Source: a virus. Taken from it: 55,324 nt of DNA. Below are positions 1-5,070 of the stretch, piece by piece. The stretch spans positions 1-55,324 of IMG/VR virus record IMGVR_UViG_3300030419_002654; one strand, given 5' to 3'. The stretch's first letter is position 1. Each line of letters opens with the position of its first letter. The notes below the pieces were generated by a model. It was not told the origin of the DNA, made no database searches, and was given only the letters and a program-made list of their open reading frames with translations. Both the position numbers and the translations under genes were made by a program.

Positions 1-62
1 ATGAGTAATAAGATAACCGCACGTGGATCTCGTCTTAATATAATATGAAATAGGAGACGTAT

Positions 63-320
63 ATGTCTATTTTTGATAAAGTATTCAACTCATTAGCAGT
101 TGAAGGAAACGAGAGGACAGCTGCTCAGATGGCTAACTTCTACGGTACTACTGTAGGATCTATCCAAGCACGTATCTCAGAAATGAGAACGAAAACTGGC
201 ATAGCTGTTTATGCTAATAAGAGAACTGATACTGCAGGAAGAACTAAAACTTTCTACAGAGTTGGTACTCCTAAAAGAGCAGTCGTTGCAGCAGGTTATC
301 AAGCGCTAGCTGCTTCGTAA
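63..320 (+). CDS. Small winged-helix-like DNA-binding protein candidate
   Basis: An 85-residue basic protein with an AGGAG ribosome binding site a few bases before the ATG. Residues about 18-40 (RTAAQMANFYGTTVGSIQAR) read like a helix-turn-helix, followed by a basic beta-hairpin with KTFYRV near the C terminus, as in small winged-helix proteins of marine T4-like phages. The role is not known to me; DNA binding is inferred from the pattern. It is the only gene left of the repeat-rich region and has normal base composition, unlike the genes that follow. Confidence 0.8.
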   Translation: MSIFDKVFNSLAVEGNERTAAQMANFYGTTVGSIQARISEMRTKTGIAVYANKRTDTAGRTKTFYRVGTPKRAVVAAGYQALAAS

Positions 321-371
321 GGTTATCACAACCAGGATGTCCATGAGGATGTCCACACAGAGGGACCTATC

Positions 372-383
372 TGAACTCCTTAC
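372..383 (+). promoter_or_regulatory. Anti-Shine-Dalgarno-like element, copy 1
   Basis: TGAACTCCTTAC is identical to the 12-mer at 3542-3553. It is complementary to the extended ribosome binding site GTAAGGAGT used by six genes between 1328 and 4210. A stem-loop (401-434) follows 17 nt downstream. The layout resembles the seed plus hairpin of a small base-pairing RNA, but no promoter for it is obvious. Confidence 0.4.
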
Positions 384-400
384 TTCAATAGTCCCTCACC

Positions 401-434
401 ACGCTAGGGATGTCCATGAGGATGTCCCTAGCGT
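401..434. other. Perfect 10-bp hairpin containing two repeat units
   Basis: ACGCTAGGGA (401-410) pairs with TCCCTAGCGT (425-434) around a 14-nt loop. No U tract follows, so it is a poor intrinsic terminator. It may be a structural or protein-binding site. Confidence 0.7.
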
Positions 435-505
435 ACTCTATTAGGATGTCCACAAGGATGTCCACTTGGATGTCCACCACAAGCTTTTTATATAAAATAT
501 AAAAG

Positions 506-856
506 GGTCCCCCAAAAGTATCATACTCAAAACTACATATTAATATCCGATAGGGTCCAGGCCGCATTTTATGCGCGGGTCCGTCCGTGGGTCCGGGGAG
601 GGTCAGTACCAGGGTATGATACTTTTTATACTTGAGGGTAGTACCTTATTCGGGTCGGGGGTCCGTACCTTTGGTGAGGGCAGCAGGGTCCAGGGTGGGG
701 TCCTGGCACTGAAAAGTCTACGTGTGAGGGTCTGGGGTGTTTGTGGTCATGGTTGTGGTGAGGGTCGTGGGATTGGTTGAACGCCGCATATTCTGCAGGT
801 TCCTGGTCCTGGGGCTCTATAGTGGGGTCCTGGTGCTGATCAAAAAATTCTGGTCC
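506..856. repeat. Dense GGTCC motif patch
   Basis: GGTCC occurs ten times on the + strand (506, 554, 578, 590, 660, 687, 699, 805, 826, 852), often extended to GGGTCC or GGTCCTGG, in otherwise AT-rich DNA. Roughly one copy would be expected at most. The patch ends just before the G-free zone that begins at 870. Its function is unknown. Confidence 0.8.
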
Positions 857-967
857 TGGTGCATCCCAGTACATCTCATCATTCTCATCAAATCTCACAT
901 TCTCCCATAAAACCACACTAAACACCAACAACCCTAACAAAATCCAAACATACCTAAAATCAATCAT
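626..967 (-). CDS. Putative small membrane-anchored protein with P/H/Q-rich tail
   Basis: This leftward 113-codon frame starts with a clear membrane segment (residues about 6-21, YVWILLGLLVFSVVLW) and has a GGTGA-type ribosome binding site. It lies downstream of a C-free early-type promoter on the same strand (1107-1079). Residues 1-35 contain no P, T, A, H or Q. From residue 36 on, the protein is packed with exactly those residues (for example DPHHNHDHKHPRP), because the DNA switches from C-free to the GGTCC patch. No family is recognised. The tail may be spurious or disordered, so the gene is tentative. Confidence 0.5.
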   Translation of the reverse strand: MIDFRYVWILLGLLVFSVVLWENVRFDENDEMYWDAPGPEFFDQHQDPTIEPQDQEPAEYAAFNQSHDPHHNHDHKHPRPSHVDFSVPGPHPGPCCPHQRYGPPTRIRYYPQV

Positions 968-1078
968 TTACAATCACCAAATTATTATATCAATCAAAAT
1001 TATTATTACCAATACTTTCAATATCATATTCAAAACATTATTCAAAATTTCCTCACTTATCAATTTAACATATTACAT

Positions 1079-1107
1079 ATTATATACACATCAATATTTA
1101 AAATCAA
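1079..1107 (-). promoter_or_regulatory. Leftward early-type promoter, C-free version
   Basis: On the minus strand TTGATT (1107-1102) is followed after 17 bp by TATAAT (1084-1079), with the TTTAAAT extension typical of this phage. The usual cytosines of TTGACTTTAAATC are replaced. It would transcribe the membrane-anchored protein at 967-626. Confidence 0.7.
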
Positions 1108-1144
1108 CTTTTAATTATATCGAAATAAAAAACTCCACTATTTA

Positions 1145-1193
1145 CAACACTTTACAATATAAAAATAATTAAAATAAATTAAAAAAAGTGTTG
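1145..1193. promoter_or_regulatory. Inverted repeat flanking an A/T-only core
   Basis: CAACACTTT (1145-1153) and AAAGTGTTG (1185-1193) form a perfect 9-bp inverted repeat around a core that is A/T only from 1156. The right arm overlaps the -35 region of the first rightward promoter. Its centre (about 1169) is where the G-poor + strand becomes the C-free + strand. It could be an operator shared by the divergent promoters, or an origin element. Confidence 0.6.
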
Positions 1194-1219
1194 ATTTGAA
1201 ATAAAGTTTATGATATATT
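1191..1219 (+). promoter_or_regulatory. Rightward early-type promoter, C-free version
   Basis: GTTGATTTGAAAT matches the phage consensus GTTGACTTYAAATC with C replaced. A TATATT-like -10 (1214-1219) lies 17 bp after TTGATT. It is the outermost rightward promoter of the C-free tract. Confidence 0.5.
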
Positions 1220-1279
1220 TGGGGTATGTTTTTAATTAATATTAATAATAAATTTTATAAAAATAATTTAATTAGGGTA

Positions 1280-1308
1280 TTGATTTTAAATAAGTTTTAT
1301 AGTATAAT
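1280..1308 (+). promoter_or_regulatory. Rightward early promoter, C-free version
   Basis: TTGATT (1280-1285), a 17-bp spacer beginning TTAAATA, and TATAAT (1303-1308). It lies 34 nt before the first C-free gene. Confidence 0.75.
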
Positions 1309-1342
1309 AGTTGTATATTTTAAATTAGTAAGGAGTTTTTAA

Positions 1343-1675
1343 ATGAGTAATGTTTATAGAGAATGTAATTTTTTTAATGTTATTAAATTTAGTAGTAGTG
1401 TTAGAGTTTATGATAGTGTTTTAGAATATAGTGATGTTGAGAAATTTGATAGTTTAGAAGATATATTTGAAAAGTATGTTGATGTTGAATTTGTTAAAGA
1501 TTGGTTTAATATTGATGAAGTTAAATTAGAAGATGTATTAGAAGAAAGAAATGGAATATATGTAATGAGTGTTGATGAAGATATGAGTTTATATATTTTT
1601 AAGAATGATAGTTTAGTTGATTTAATTGAGAATTATGTTTTTAGATTAGATGAAATTAGAAAAAATAATAGTTGA
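1343..1675 (+). CDS. Cytosine-free early gene 1, unknown protein
   Basis: A 110-residue acidic protein starting at ATG with GTAAGGAGT at 1328-1336. The coding strand has no cytosine, so the protein contains no Pro, Thr, Ala, His or Gln. It is rich in Asp, Glu, Val, Ser and Phe (SLEDIFEKYVDVEFVKDWF), with a likely alpha/beta fold. No homolog is recognised. Intact start, stop and ribosome binding site, and a promoter of its own at 1280, argue for a real expressed gene. A second promoter (1672) overlaps its stop codon. Confidence 0.85.
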   Translation: MSNVYRECNFFNVIKFSSSVRVYDSVLEYSDVEKFDSLEDIFEKYVDVEFVKDWFNIDEVKLEDVLEERNGIYVMSVDEDMSLYIFKNDSLVDLIENYVFRLDEIRKNNS

Positions 1676-1700
1676 TTTGAAATAAAGTTTTGTATATAAT
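1672..1700 (+). promoter_or_regulatory. Rightward early promoter, C-free version
   Basis: TTGATT (1672-1677), a 17-bp spacer beginning TGAAATAA, and TATAAT (1695-1700). It lies between the first two C-free genes and begins at the stop codon of the first. Confidence 0.75.
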
Positions 1701-1739
1701 GTGTAGTATAAATTGTTAAAAAGTAAGGAGTAATTTATA

Positions 1740-2168
1740 ATGGAAAGATTAGAAAGATATAGTGAAAGTGAAAAAATGGTTGTAAAAAATAATAGAAAGA
1801 TTTTTTATAGAAATGGGTTATATATTATTAATTGTTTATTAGAAAAGAATGGAGATGAAATTAGTTTTAGTGATTTGAAAAAGATTTTTAGAAGTAATTT
1901 ATATTTAAAAGATTTGTATTATAATATTAGTAATGTTGGTGATATGAGAAGTATGTATTGGGATTTTTATAGTTTTAGTGATAGATATATTATTAATATT
2001 AATGGAATGATTAATAGTGATTATGATAATAATATTAATATTGTTAAAAAAGGAAATAGATTATTTTTAGTTAAAGAAAATTTTAGTGTTTTGAAAGATA
2101 ATGGTTATGAAATGATTAAAGATAGTTTAGGTATTTTTAGATTTGTAAGGAGTGAAGATGTTAAGTAA
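1740..2168 (+). CDS. Cytosine-free early gene 2, unknown protein
   Basis: A 142-residue Asn/Lys/Tyr/Ser-rich protein, ATG preceded by GTAAGGAGT (1723-1731). The coding strand has zero cytosines, hence no P, T, A, H or Q. Residues 20-60 look like an alpha-helical pair (YIINCLLEKNGDEISFSDL) reminiscent of small helix-turn-helix layouts, but I recognise no family. It overlaps the next gene by 11 nt, so the two are probably translationally coupled. Confidence 0.85.
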   Translation: MERLERYSESEKMVVKNNRKIFYRNGLYIINCLLEKNGDEISFSDLKKIFRSNLYLKDLYYNISNVGDMRSMYWDFYSFSDRYIININGMINSDYDNNINIVKKGNRLFLVKENFSVLKDNGYEMIKDSLGIFRFVRSEDVK

Positions 2169-2544
2169 GGAAAATTTAGTTAAAGAAATTAAAGATAGAG
2201 TTGATATTTTAGAAGGTAGAAATATATTTGAGATATATGATATTTTGAAAGAAAGTATTGGTGAAAATTTAAGTTTAGAGAATGATAAATTTTGTTGTAG
2301 TGAAGATGATAAGTTTGTTGTTTTTGGTTGGGGAGATAGATTAGAATTTAGTGGATTTGATTTTTTTAAATTTGATTATGAAGTATATGAGTATATTGAT
2401 AATTTGATTTATGATGTTGATGAAAGTTATGATAGTTTAGAAGATATTAGTGATAATTTAGATTGTTATAAAGATTGGAAAAAAGATTTTGTATATTTTG
2501 ATATGTATGAAAGTGATAGTTATATTATAGTGAGGTTAAAGTAA
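2158..2544 (+). CDS. Cytosine-free early gene 3, unknown acidic protein
   Basis: A 128-residue, strongly acidic protein with Tyr, Phe and Asp clusters (YIDNLIYDVDESYDSLEDIS). I chose ATG 2158 because GTAAGGAGT (2145-2153) leaves 5 nt to it; the upstream GTG at 2152 would sit inside the binding site. No cytosine occurs on the coding strand and no P, T, A, H or Q in the protein. The high acidity would suit a DNA mimic or inhibitor of a nucleic-acid-binding host protein, but that is speculation. Confidence 0.85.
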   Translation: MLSKENLVKEIKDRVDILEGRNIFEIYDILKESIGENLSLENDKFCCSEDDKFVVFGWGDRLEFSGFDFFKFDYEVYEYIDNLIYDVDESYDSLEDISDNLDCYKDWKKDFVYFDMYESDSYIIVRLK

Positions 2545-2645
2545 TGGAAATTATATTTTATGTTGGAATGATTGTGTGGGGTTTTTATTTATTAGTAAAT
2601 GAAGATATTGAAGATGTTAAAAGAGATTTTGGTATAGAAGAATAG
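2544..2645 (+). CDS. Cytosine-free early gene 4, 33-residue membrane microprotein
   Basis: The frame begins at an ATG overlapping the previous stop codon (TAATG) and encodes 33 residues. There is one hydrophobic segment (IIFYVGMIVWGFYLLV, residues about 3-18) followed by an acidic tail. The gene lacks cytosine and the protein lacks P, T, A, H and Q. The C-free tract ends three bases after its TAG. It is probably a single-pass inner-membrane peptide; function unknown. Confidence 0.7.
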   Translation: MEIIFYVGMIVWGFYLLVNEDIEDVKRDFGIEE

Positions 2646-2679
2646 GATCCCGCTATACAATTTTTTTTAAATAAATCTG

Positions 2680-2707
2680 TTGACTTCAAATCAAGAATCA
2701 GTATAAT
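2680..2707 (+). promoter_or_regulatory. Early promoter
   Basis: TTGACT (2680-2685) with the TCAAATC extension, a 16-bp spacer and TATAAT (2702-2707). It is the first normal, C-containing copy after the C-free tract and serves the 2745 gene. Confidence 0.8.
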
Positions 2708-2744
2708 AGATATTATAGATTAAAAAAAGTAAGGAGTAAATCTA

Positions 2745-2966
2745 GTGAATATAAAAATACAAATTGATACTGGTTTTGTTAAAGATGGCGGGACTGGTAG
2801 TAAATGGAAAGTAATAAAAATTAACGAATCTGATTTGGAAGAATTTAGATTGAAAAGAGATTCTTTAGAACCTGATATGGGTTTAGAGGATTTTATTATA
2901 CATGATATTACTAGTCTGATTGAAAATGAGATTGATAATGGATTGTATGGAATATTTAATTATTAG
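2745..2966 (+). CDS. Hypothetical early protein, 73 residues
   Basis: Starts with GTG 8 nt after AAGGAG (GTAAGGAGT at 2729-2737), giving MNIKIQIDTGF. It is acidic, with a beta-strand N terminus (KIQIDTGFVKDGG) and amphipathic helices after residue 26. No family is recognised. It is the first gene after the C-free tract and contains normal amino acids. A short membrane gene follows at 2974. Confidence 0.75.
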   Translation: MNIKIQIDTGFVKDGGTGSKWKVIKINESDLEEFRLKRDSLEPDMGLEDFIIHDITSLIENEIDNGLYGIFNY

Positions 2967-2973
2967 GAGTAGT

Positions 2974-3066
2974 ATGGAAAATTATTTATTTGGAATTTTG
3001 TTTGTGAGTGTTGTAGTGTTTACAATATTCTTTATAATAGCTATTGATGAGGTATTCTTTAAATAA
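2974..3066 (+). CDS. 30-residue membrane microprotein
   Basis: The ATG follows TAGGAG at a short distance. The product is almost entirely one membrane helix (GILFVSVVVFTIFFIIAI). Its stop overlaps the ATG of the next gene (TAATG), which supports a coupled real gene. It parallels the 33-residue microprotein at 2544 in position and architecture. Confidence 0.6.
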   Translation: MENYLFGILFVSVVVFTIFFIIAIDEVFFK

Positions 3067-3530
3067 TGGATATGTATTCAAAACAAGAACGAGCGGAAGC
3101 TAATAAAGAACTATCTGATGCCTTAACAGGTGTCAGATGGGAAGACGAAATGATTGAAGATGGAGTCTGTCCTAATTGTGCCGGTACCGGATATCAAGAT
3201 GGTGAATATGAGATCTGGTGTGATGATGCTGAAGAGTATGTAGAAGGAAACGAATGTGATGGTTGGGGAATATTCGGTTGTGATGAAGGTGAGATGACTG
3301 GAGCAAGTTGGGTAGAAATTCTTGAGTACGATAGAAAATGTGCTGACAGAAAAGCATCACTAGAAAGATATGATTTTGATACAGCTGTTAATGAAGTAGC
3401 GGCTTATGTAAAATTTATGTCGGATCCGAGATTATGTGGACAACAAGTCAAGATTGATTATCCTCATTTAGGAAGATACGAAAGAACAAAAGTCGTAACT
3501 GAAGGAATGCGGAAAGCTGGTTTGATCTAA
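3066..3530 (+). CDS. Early protein with DnaJ-type CxxCxGxG zinc motif
   Basis: A 154-residue protein. Residues about 37-80 carry CPNCAGTGYQDG and later WC, EC and GC cysteines, like a minimal DnaJ-type zinc knuckle. The remainder is helical and charged. Zinc binding is inferred from the cysteine spacing. Its start overlaps the preceding stop. An intrinsic terminator follows (3556-3581), preceded by an anti-Shine-Dalgarno-like element in its 3' untranslated region, so this is the end of a transcription unit. Confidence 0.8.
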   Translation: MDMYSKQERAEANKELSDALTGVRWEDEMIEDGVCPNCAGTGYQDGEYEIWCDDAEEYVEGNECDGWGIFGCDEGEMTGASWVEILEYDRKCADRKASLERYDFDTAVNEVAAYVKFMSDPRLCGQQVKIDYPHLGRYERTKVVTEGMRKAGLI

Positions 3531-3541
3531 ACCACTAAAAA

Positions 3542-3553
3542 TGAACTCCTTAC
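3542..3553 (+). promoter_or_regulatory. Anti-Shine-Dalgarno-like element, copy 2
   Basis: TGAACTCCTTAC lies between the stop codon at 3530 and the terminator stem at 3556, the arrangement of a 3'UTR-derived base-pairing RNA. It is complementary to GTAAGGAGT upstream of the early genes and mimics the 16S rRNA 3' end (CTCCTTA). Confidence 0.5.
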
Positions 3554-3555
3554 GA

Positions 3556-3581
3556 CCCTGCCAATTGGCAGGGTTTTTTTT
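3556..3581 (+). terminator. Intrinsic terminator
   Basis: The perfect palindrome CCCTGCCAATTGGCAGGG (3556-3573) is followed by eight T (3574-3581). It ends the 2680-3530 transcription unit. Confidence 0.93.
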
Positions 3582-3590
3582 GTCAAATTG

Positions 3591-3619
3591 TTGACCTCAA
3601 ATCATATAGTTCAGATAAT
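3591..3619 (+). promoter_or_regulatory. Early promoter
   Basis: TTGACC (3591-3596) with the TCAAATC extension, a 17-bp spacer and GATAAT (3614-3619), starting 10 nt after the terminator. It serves 3647-4149. Confidence 0.75.
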
Positions 3620-3646
3620 AGTACTATCAATTAAGTAAGGAGTATT

Positions 3647-3835
3647 ATGGAATATTTAATGATAGAAAAGGAACAGATGGGAATTCCAGCTAGTGCTGAA
3701 TTAATATCTGAGTCTGAATTTAATGATATAATTGACAACAGTAATGTTGGTGATTATAGTCACAGTGCTGGTCTTAGTCATAGTGTATATGATTTTGAAT
3801 TGTTTATGGTTGTAGTTGATAGGAGGGATTCATAA
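3647..3835 (+). CDS. Hypothetical early protein, 62 residues
   Basis: ATG preceded by GTAAGGAGT (3635-3643), the signature ribosome binding site of this region. It is a short acidic protein (ISESEFNDIIDNS) with a hydrophobic C-terminal strand (DFELFMVVVD). No family is recognised. It ends TAATG, overlapping the next gene. Confidence 0.7.
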   Translation: MEYLMIEKEQMGIPASAELISESEFNDIIDNSNVGDYSHSAGLSHSVYDFELFMVVVDRRDS

Positions 3836-4149
3836 TGGAAAATTTAGTTGACATGATTGAAAGAATCTTAGAAAAATCTAATAGGATCCAACAAGGATTT
3901 TTAGATAGACTTGAAGCTAATGATCTTAGACTGTCTAGGTTAGAAGGACAGATCAAATCTATAGATAATAGACTTGAGGATCTTTATGCAAATCATAATA
4001 ATCAATTAGTTGTGATTGAACAATCAGCAAAATTAAATGCTGGTAATAATGATTCAATATCAAGACAGATTGATGGTATAGCAGATAGACAAAAATTAAT
4101 GTCTGGATTAATTGAAAATATTGAGGACAAGTTGATAGATATGTCTTAG
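3835..4149 (+). CDS. Coiled-coil early protein, 104 residues
   Basis: Heptad-like hydrophobic spacing runs through most of the protein (MIERILEKSNRIQ, LEGQIKSIDNRLEDLY, MSGLIENIEDKLIDMS). It has the look of an oligomeric coiled coil. It overlaps the preceding stop by one base. It is similar in style to the coiled-coil protein at 5254, which may be a distant paralog. Function unknown. Confidence 0.75.
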   Translation: MENLVDMIERILEKSNRIQQGFLDRLEANDLRLSRLEGQIKSIDNRLEDLYANHNNQLVVIEQSAKLNAGNNDSISRQIDGIADRQKLMSGLIENIEDKLIDMS

Positions 4150-4159
4150 GGCATATCTG

Positions 4160-4188
4160 TTGACTTTAAATCAACAATATTGGATAAT
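4160..4188 (+). promoter_or_regulatory. Early promoter
   Basis: GTTGACTTTAAATCA with TTGACT at 4160-4165, a 17-bp spacer and GATAAT (4183-4188). Confidence 0.8.
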
Positions 4189-4215
4189 AGTTGTATATTT
4201 AGTAAGGAGTAAAGA

Positions 4216-4404
4216 ATGAAAAAATATGAAACTAAAGAAACTAAAAATCTTGGAAACAAAGTTATTGTTTTAAGATATAATGAAGAAAATCCTTTATTAG
4301 AATTTATTGAAGCAGGTCTTCAAGAAGGTTTGTCTTATAAAGGTGAATTAGGTGAACTGTTTGAAAAGGCAGTTGATTTTTGTGTAGATAAAAGGATTAT
4401 ATAA
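4216..4404 (+). CDS. Hypothetical early protein, 62 residues
   Basis: ATG preceded by GTAAGGAGT (4202-4210). A Lys/Glu-rich small protein with a beta-hairpin-like start (KKYETKETKNLGNKVIVL) and an amphipathic helix. No family is recognised. It shares a transcript with the 196-residue gene that follows 13 nt later. Confidence 0.7.
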   Translation: MKKYETKETKNLGNKVIVLRYNEENPLLEFIEAGLQEGLSYKGELGELFEKAVDFCVDKRII

Positions 4405-4417
4405 GGGGGGCATATAT

Positions 4418-5008
4418 ATGAGTTTTTATGGAAGATTTTTTGAACCACAAGAAAAATTAACTTTTAGAAAAGTGTTAGATAGAGTTGGTTCATTTACAGC
4501 AGTAGAATGTAAGGCATATATAGAGTCTAGTAGACAGGCTCTATATGAACTTTATAAAAAAGAAGTAGATGGAAAATATGTTTTTGATAAACAAGCAAAT
4601 CACAAAGTTGATGATGATGTCCAGCCTTTTATAGACTACATAGATGAAGTGATATCTAGACAGGGCAAATCTAGTGAGGGAGATATAGACTGCTGGAATG
4701 ACCTTATATGTATCAGGGACTATATAGTGCAGGATATATTAGGGGTATATGAGGCTGATGGATATGGCTCTCATAATTATGATAATATTAAAGTCATGGA
4801 TATATTGCTAGATGATACTAGCAAGAATCTAACAATGTGGCCTTTATTACAATATGCTAGTGACTGGAATCCTAAAATGCAGGGATATAAGAAGCTGTAT
4901 AATAAGTATGTAGATTTACATTGGAAATTAATTGAAGATTCAGATTCATATGATAGTAATATGACTGTAGAGAAATTTGAATCTAAGATATTATATAATC
5001 TGTTATAA
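4418..5008 (+). CDS. Hypothetical early protein, 196 residues
   Basis: ATG preceded by AAGGGGGG. A mostly helical, aromatic-rich protein (SRQALYELYKKEVDGKYVF, YKKLYNKYVDLHWKL) with no motif I can assign. It is the last gene of the 4160 transcript. Two hairpins follow its stop (5019-5035 and 5044-5066). Confidence 0.75.
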   Translation: MSFYGRFFEPQEKLTFRKVLDRVGSFTAVECKAYIESSRQALYELYKKEVDGKYVFDKQANHKVDDDVQPFIDYIDEVISRQGKSSEGDIDCWNDLICIRDYIVQDILGVYEADGYGSHNYDNIKVMDILLDDTSKNLTMWPLLQYASDWNPKMQGYKKLYNKYVDLHWKLIEDSDSYDSNMTVEKFESKILYNLL

Positions 5009-5018
5009 GATTACTCCT

Positions 5019-5035
5019 GATCCAATTCTTGGATC
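5019..5035. other. Short hairpin after the 4418 gene
   Basis: GATCCAA (5019-5025), TTC loop, TTGGATC (5029-5035). It is a perfect 7-bp stem without a U tract, upstream of the stronger hairpin at 5044. Confidence 0.55.
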
Positions 5036-5043
5036 ACTACTAA

Positions 5044-5070
5044 GAGAGAGCACTAGTTGCTCTCTCGCTT
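5044..5070 (+). terminator. Probable intrinsic terminator
   Basis: GAGAGAGCA (5044-5052) pairs with TGCTCTCTC (5058-5066) around a 5-nt loop. A weak T-containing tail follows (GCTTTATAT). It closes the 4160 transcript. Confidence 0.7.

Larger units (their letters stand above)
335..475. repeat. Seven GGATGTCC units with 12-bp periodicity
   Basis: GGATGTCC occurs at 335, 347, 408, 420, 444, 456 and 468, so inside each cluster the units are exactly 12 bp apart (2 + 2 + 3 copies). The third and fourth copies sit in the loop and inner stem of the 401-434 hairpin. Units are separated by only 4 bp, so this is not a CRISPR array. They could be iteron-like protein sites or remnants of a coding repeat, since 12 bp keeps frame. 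Confidence 0.85.
321..625. other. Repeat-rich intergenic region
   Basis: No convincing gene lies here. The stretch holds seven GGATGTCC units (335-475), a perfect hairpin at 401-434, an anti-Shine-Dalgarno-like element at 372-383, the first GGTCC units, and an 11-bp inverted repeat AAGTATCATAC (516-526) / GTATGATACTT (614-624). Both frames that stay open across parts of it are repetitive and lack a ribosome binding site. A regulatory or replication-related role is possible. Confidence 0.6.
968..1342. other. Divergent promoter region at the base-composition switch
   Basis: No gene of convincing size lies here, only a 17-codon hydrophobic frame on the minus strand near 1027. The region contains a leftward promoter (1107-1079), two rightward promoters (1191-1219 and 1280-1308), an inverted repeat (1145-1193) and an A/T-only stretch (1156-1187). 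Left of it the + strand is almost free of G; right of it the + strand is free of C. Confidence 0.75.
1156..2648 (+). other. 1,493-nt cytosine-free tract
   Basis: There is not one C on the + strand between C1155 and C2649. The tract covers three promoters, three extended ribosome binding sites and four open genes, and it ends 3 nt after the stop codon of the last one (2643-2645). Even at a background of 5% C, a run this long would have a chance of about 10^-33. It is followed at once by ordinary DNA and an ordinary TTGACT promoter (2680). Confidence 0.99.

Noticed and set aside
335-475. Possible CRISPR array
   Set aside because: Units are 8 bp with 4-bp gaps; no spacers of useful length and no cas genes.
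385-567. Leftward 60-codon frame through the GGATGTCC repeats
   Set aside because: The 12-bp repeats keep any frame open (VDIL repeats); no start signals and no protein-like composition.
571-780. Rightward 69-codon frame in the GGTCC patch
   Set aside because: Product is a Gly/Arg/Val-rich repeat translation with no ribosome binding site, opposite to a better-supported frame; probably a shadow.
1156-2648. C-free tract as a bisulfite-type or synthetic artefact
   Set aside because: Converted DNA would carry stop codons from CAA and CGA codons and broken frames; here all frames, ribosome binding sites and promoters are intact, and the polarity flips symmetrically at 1156-1187. Independent reads would still be needed to exclude it fully.
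3172-3360. Leftward His-rich 62-codon frame
   Set aside because: Antisense of the zinc-knuckle gene; His and Leu runs mirror its Asp/Glu codons.
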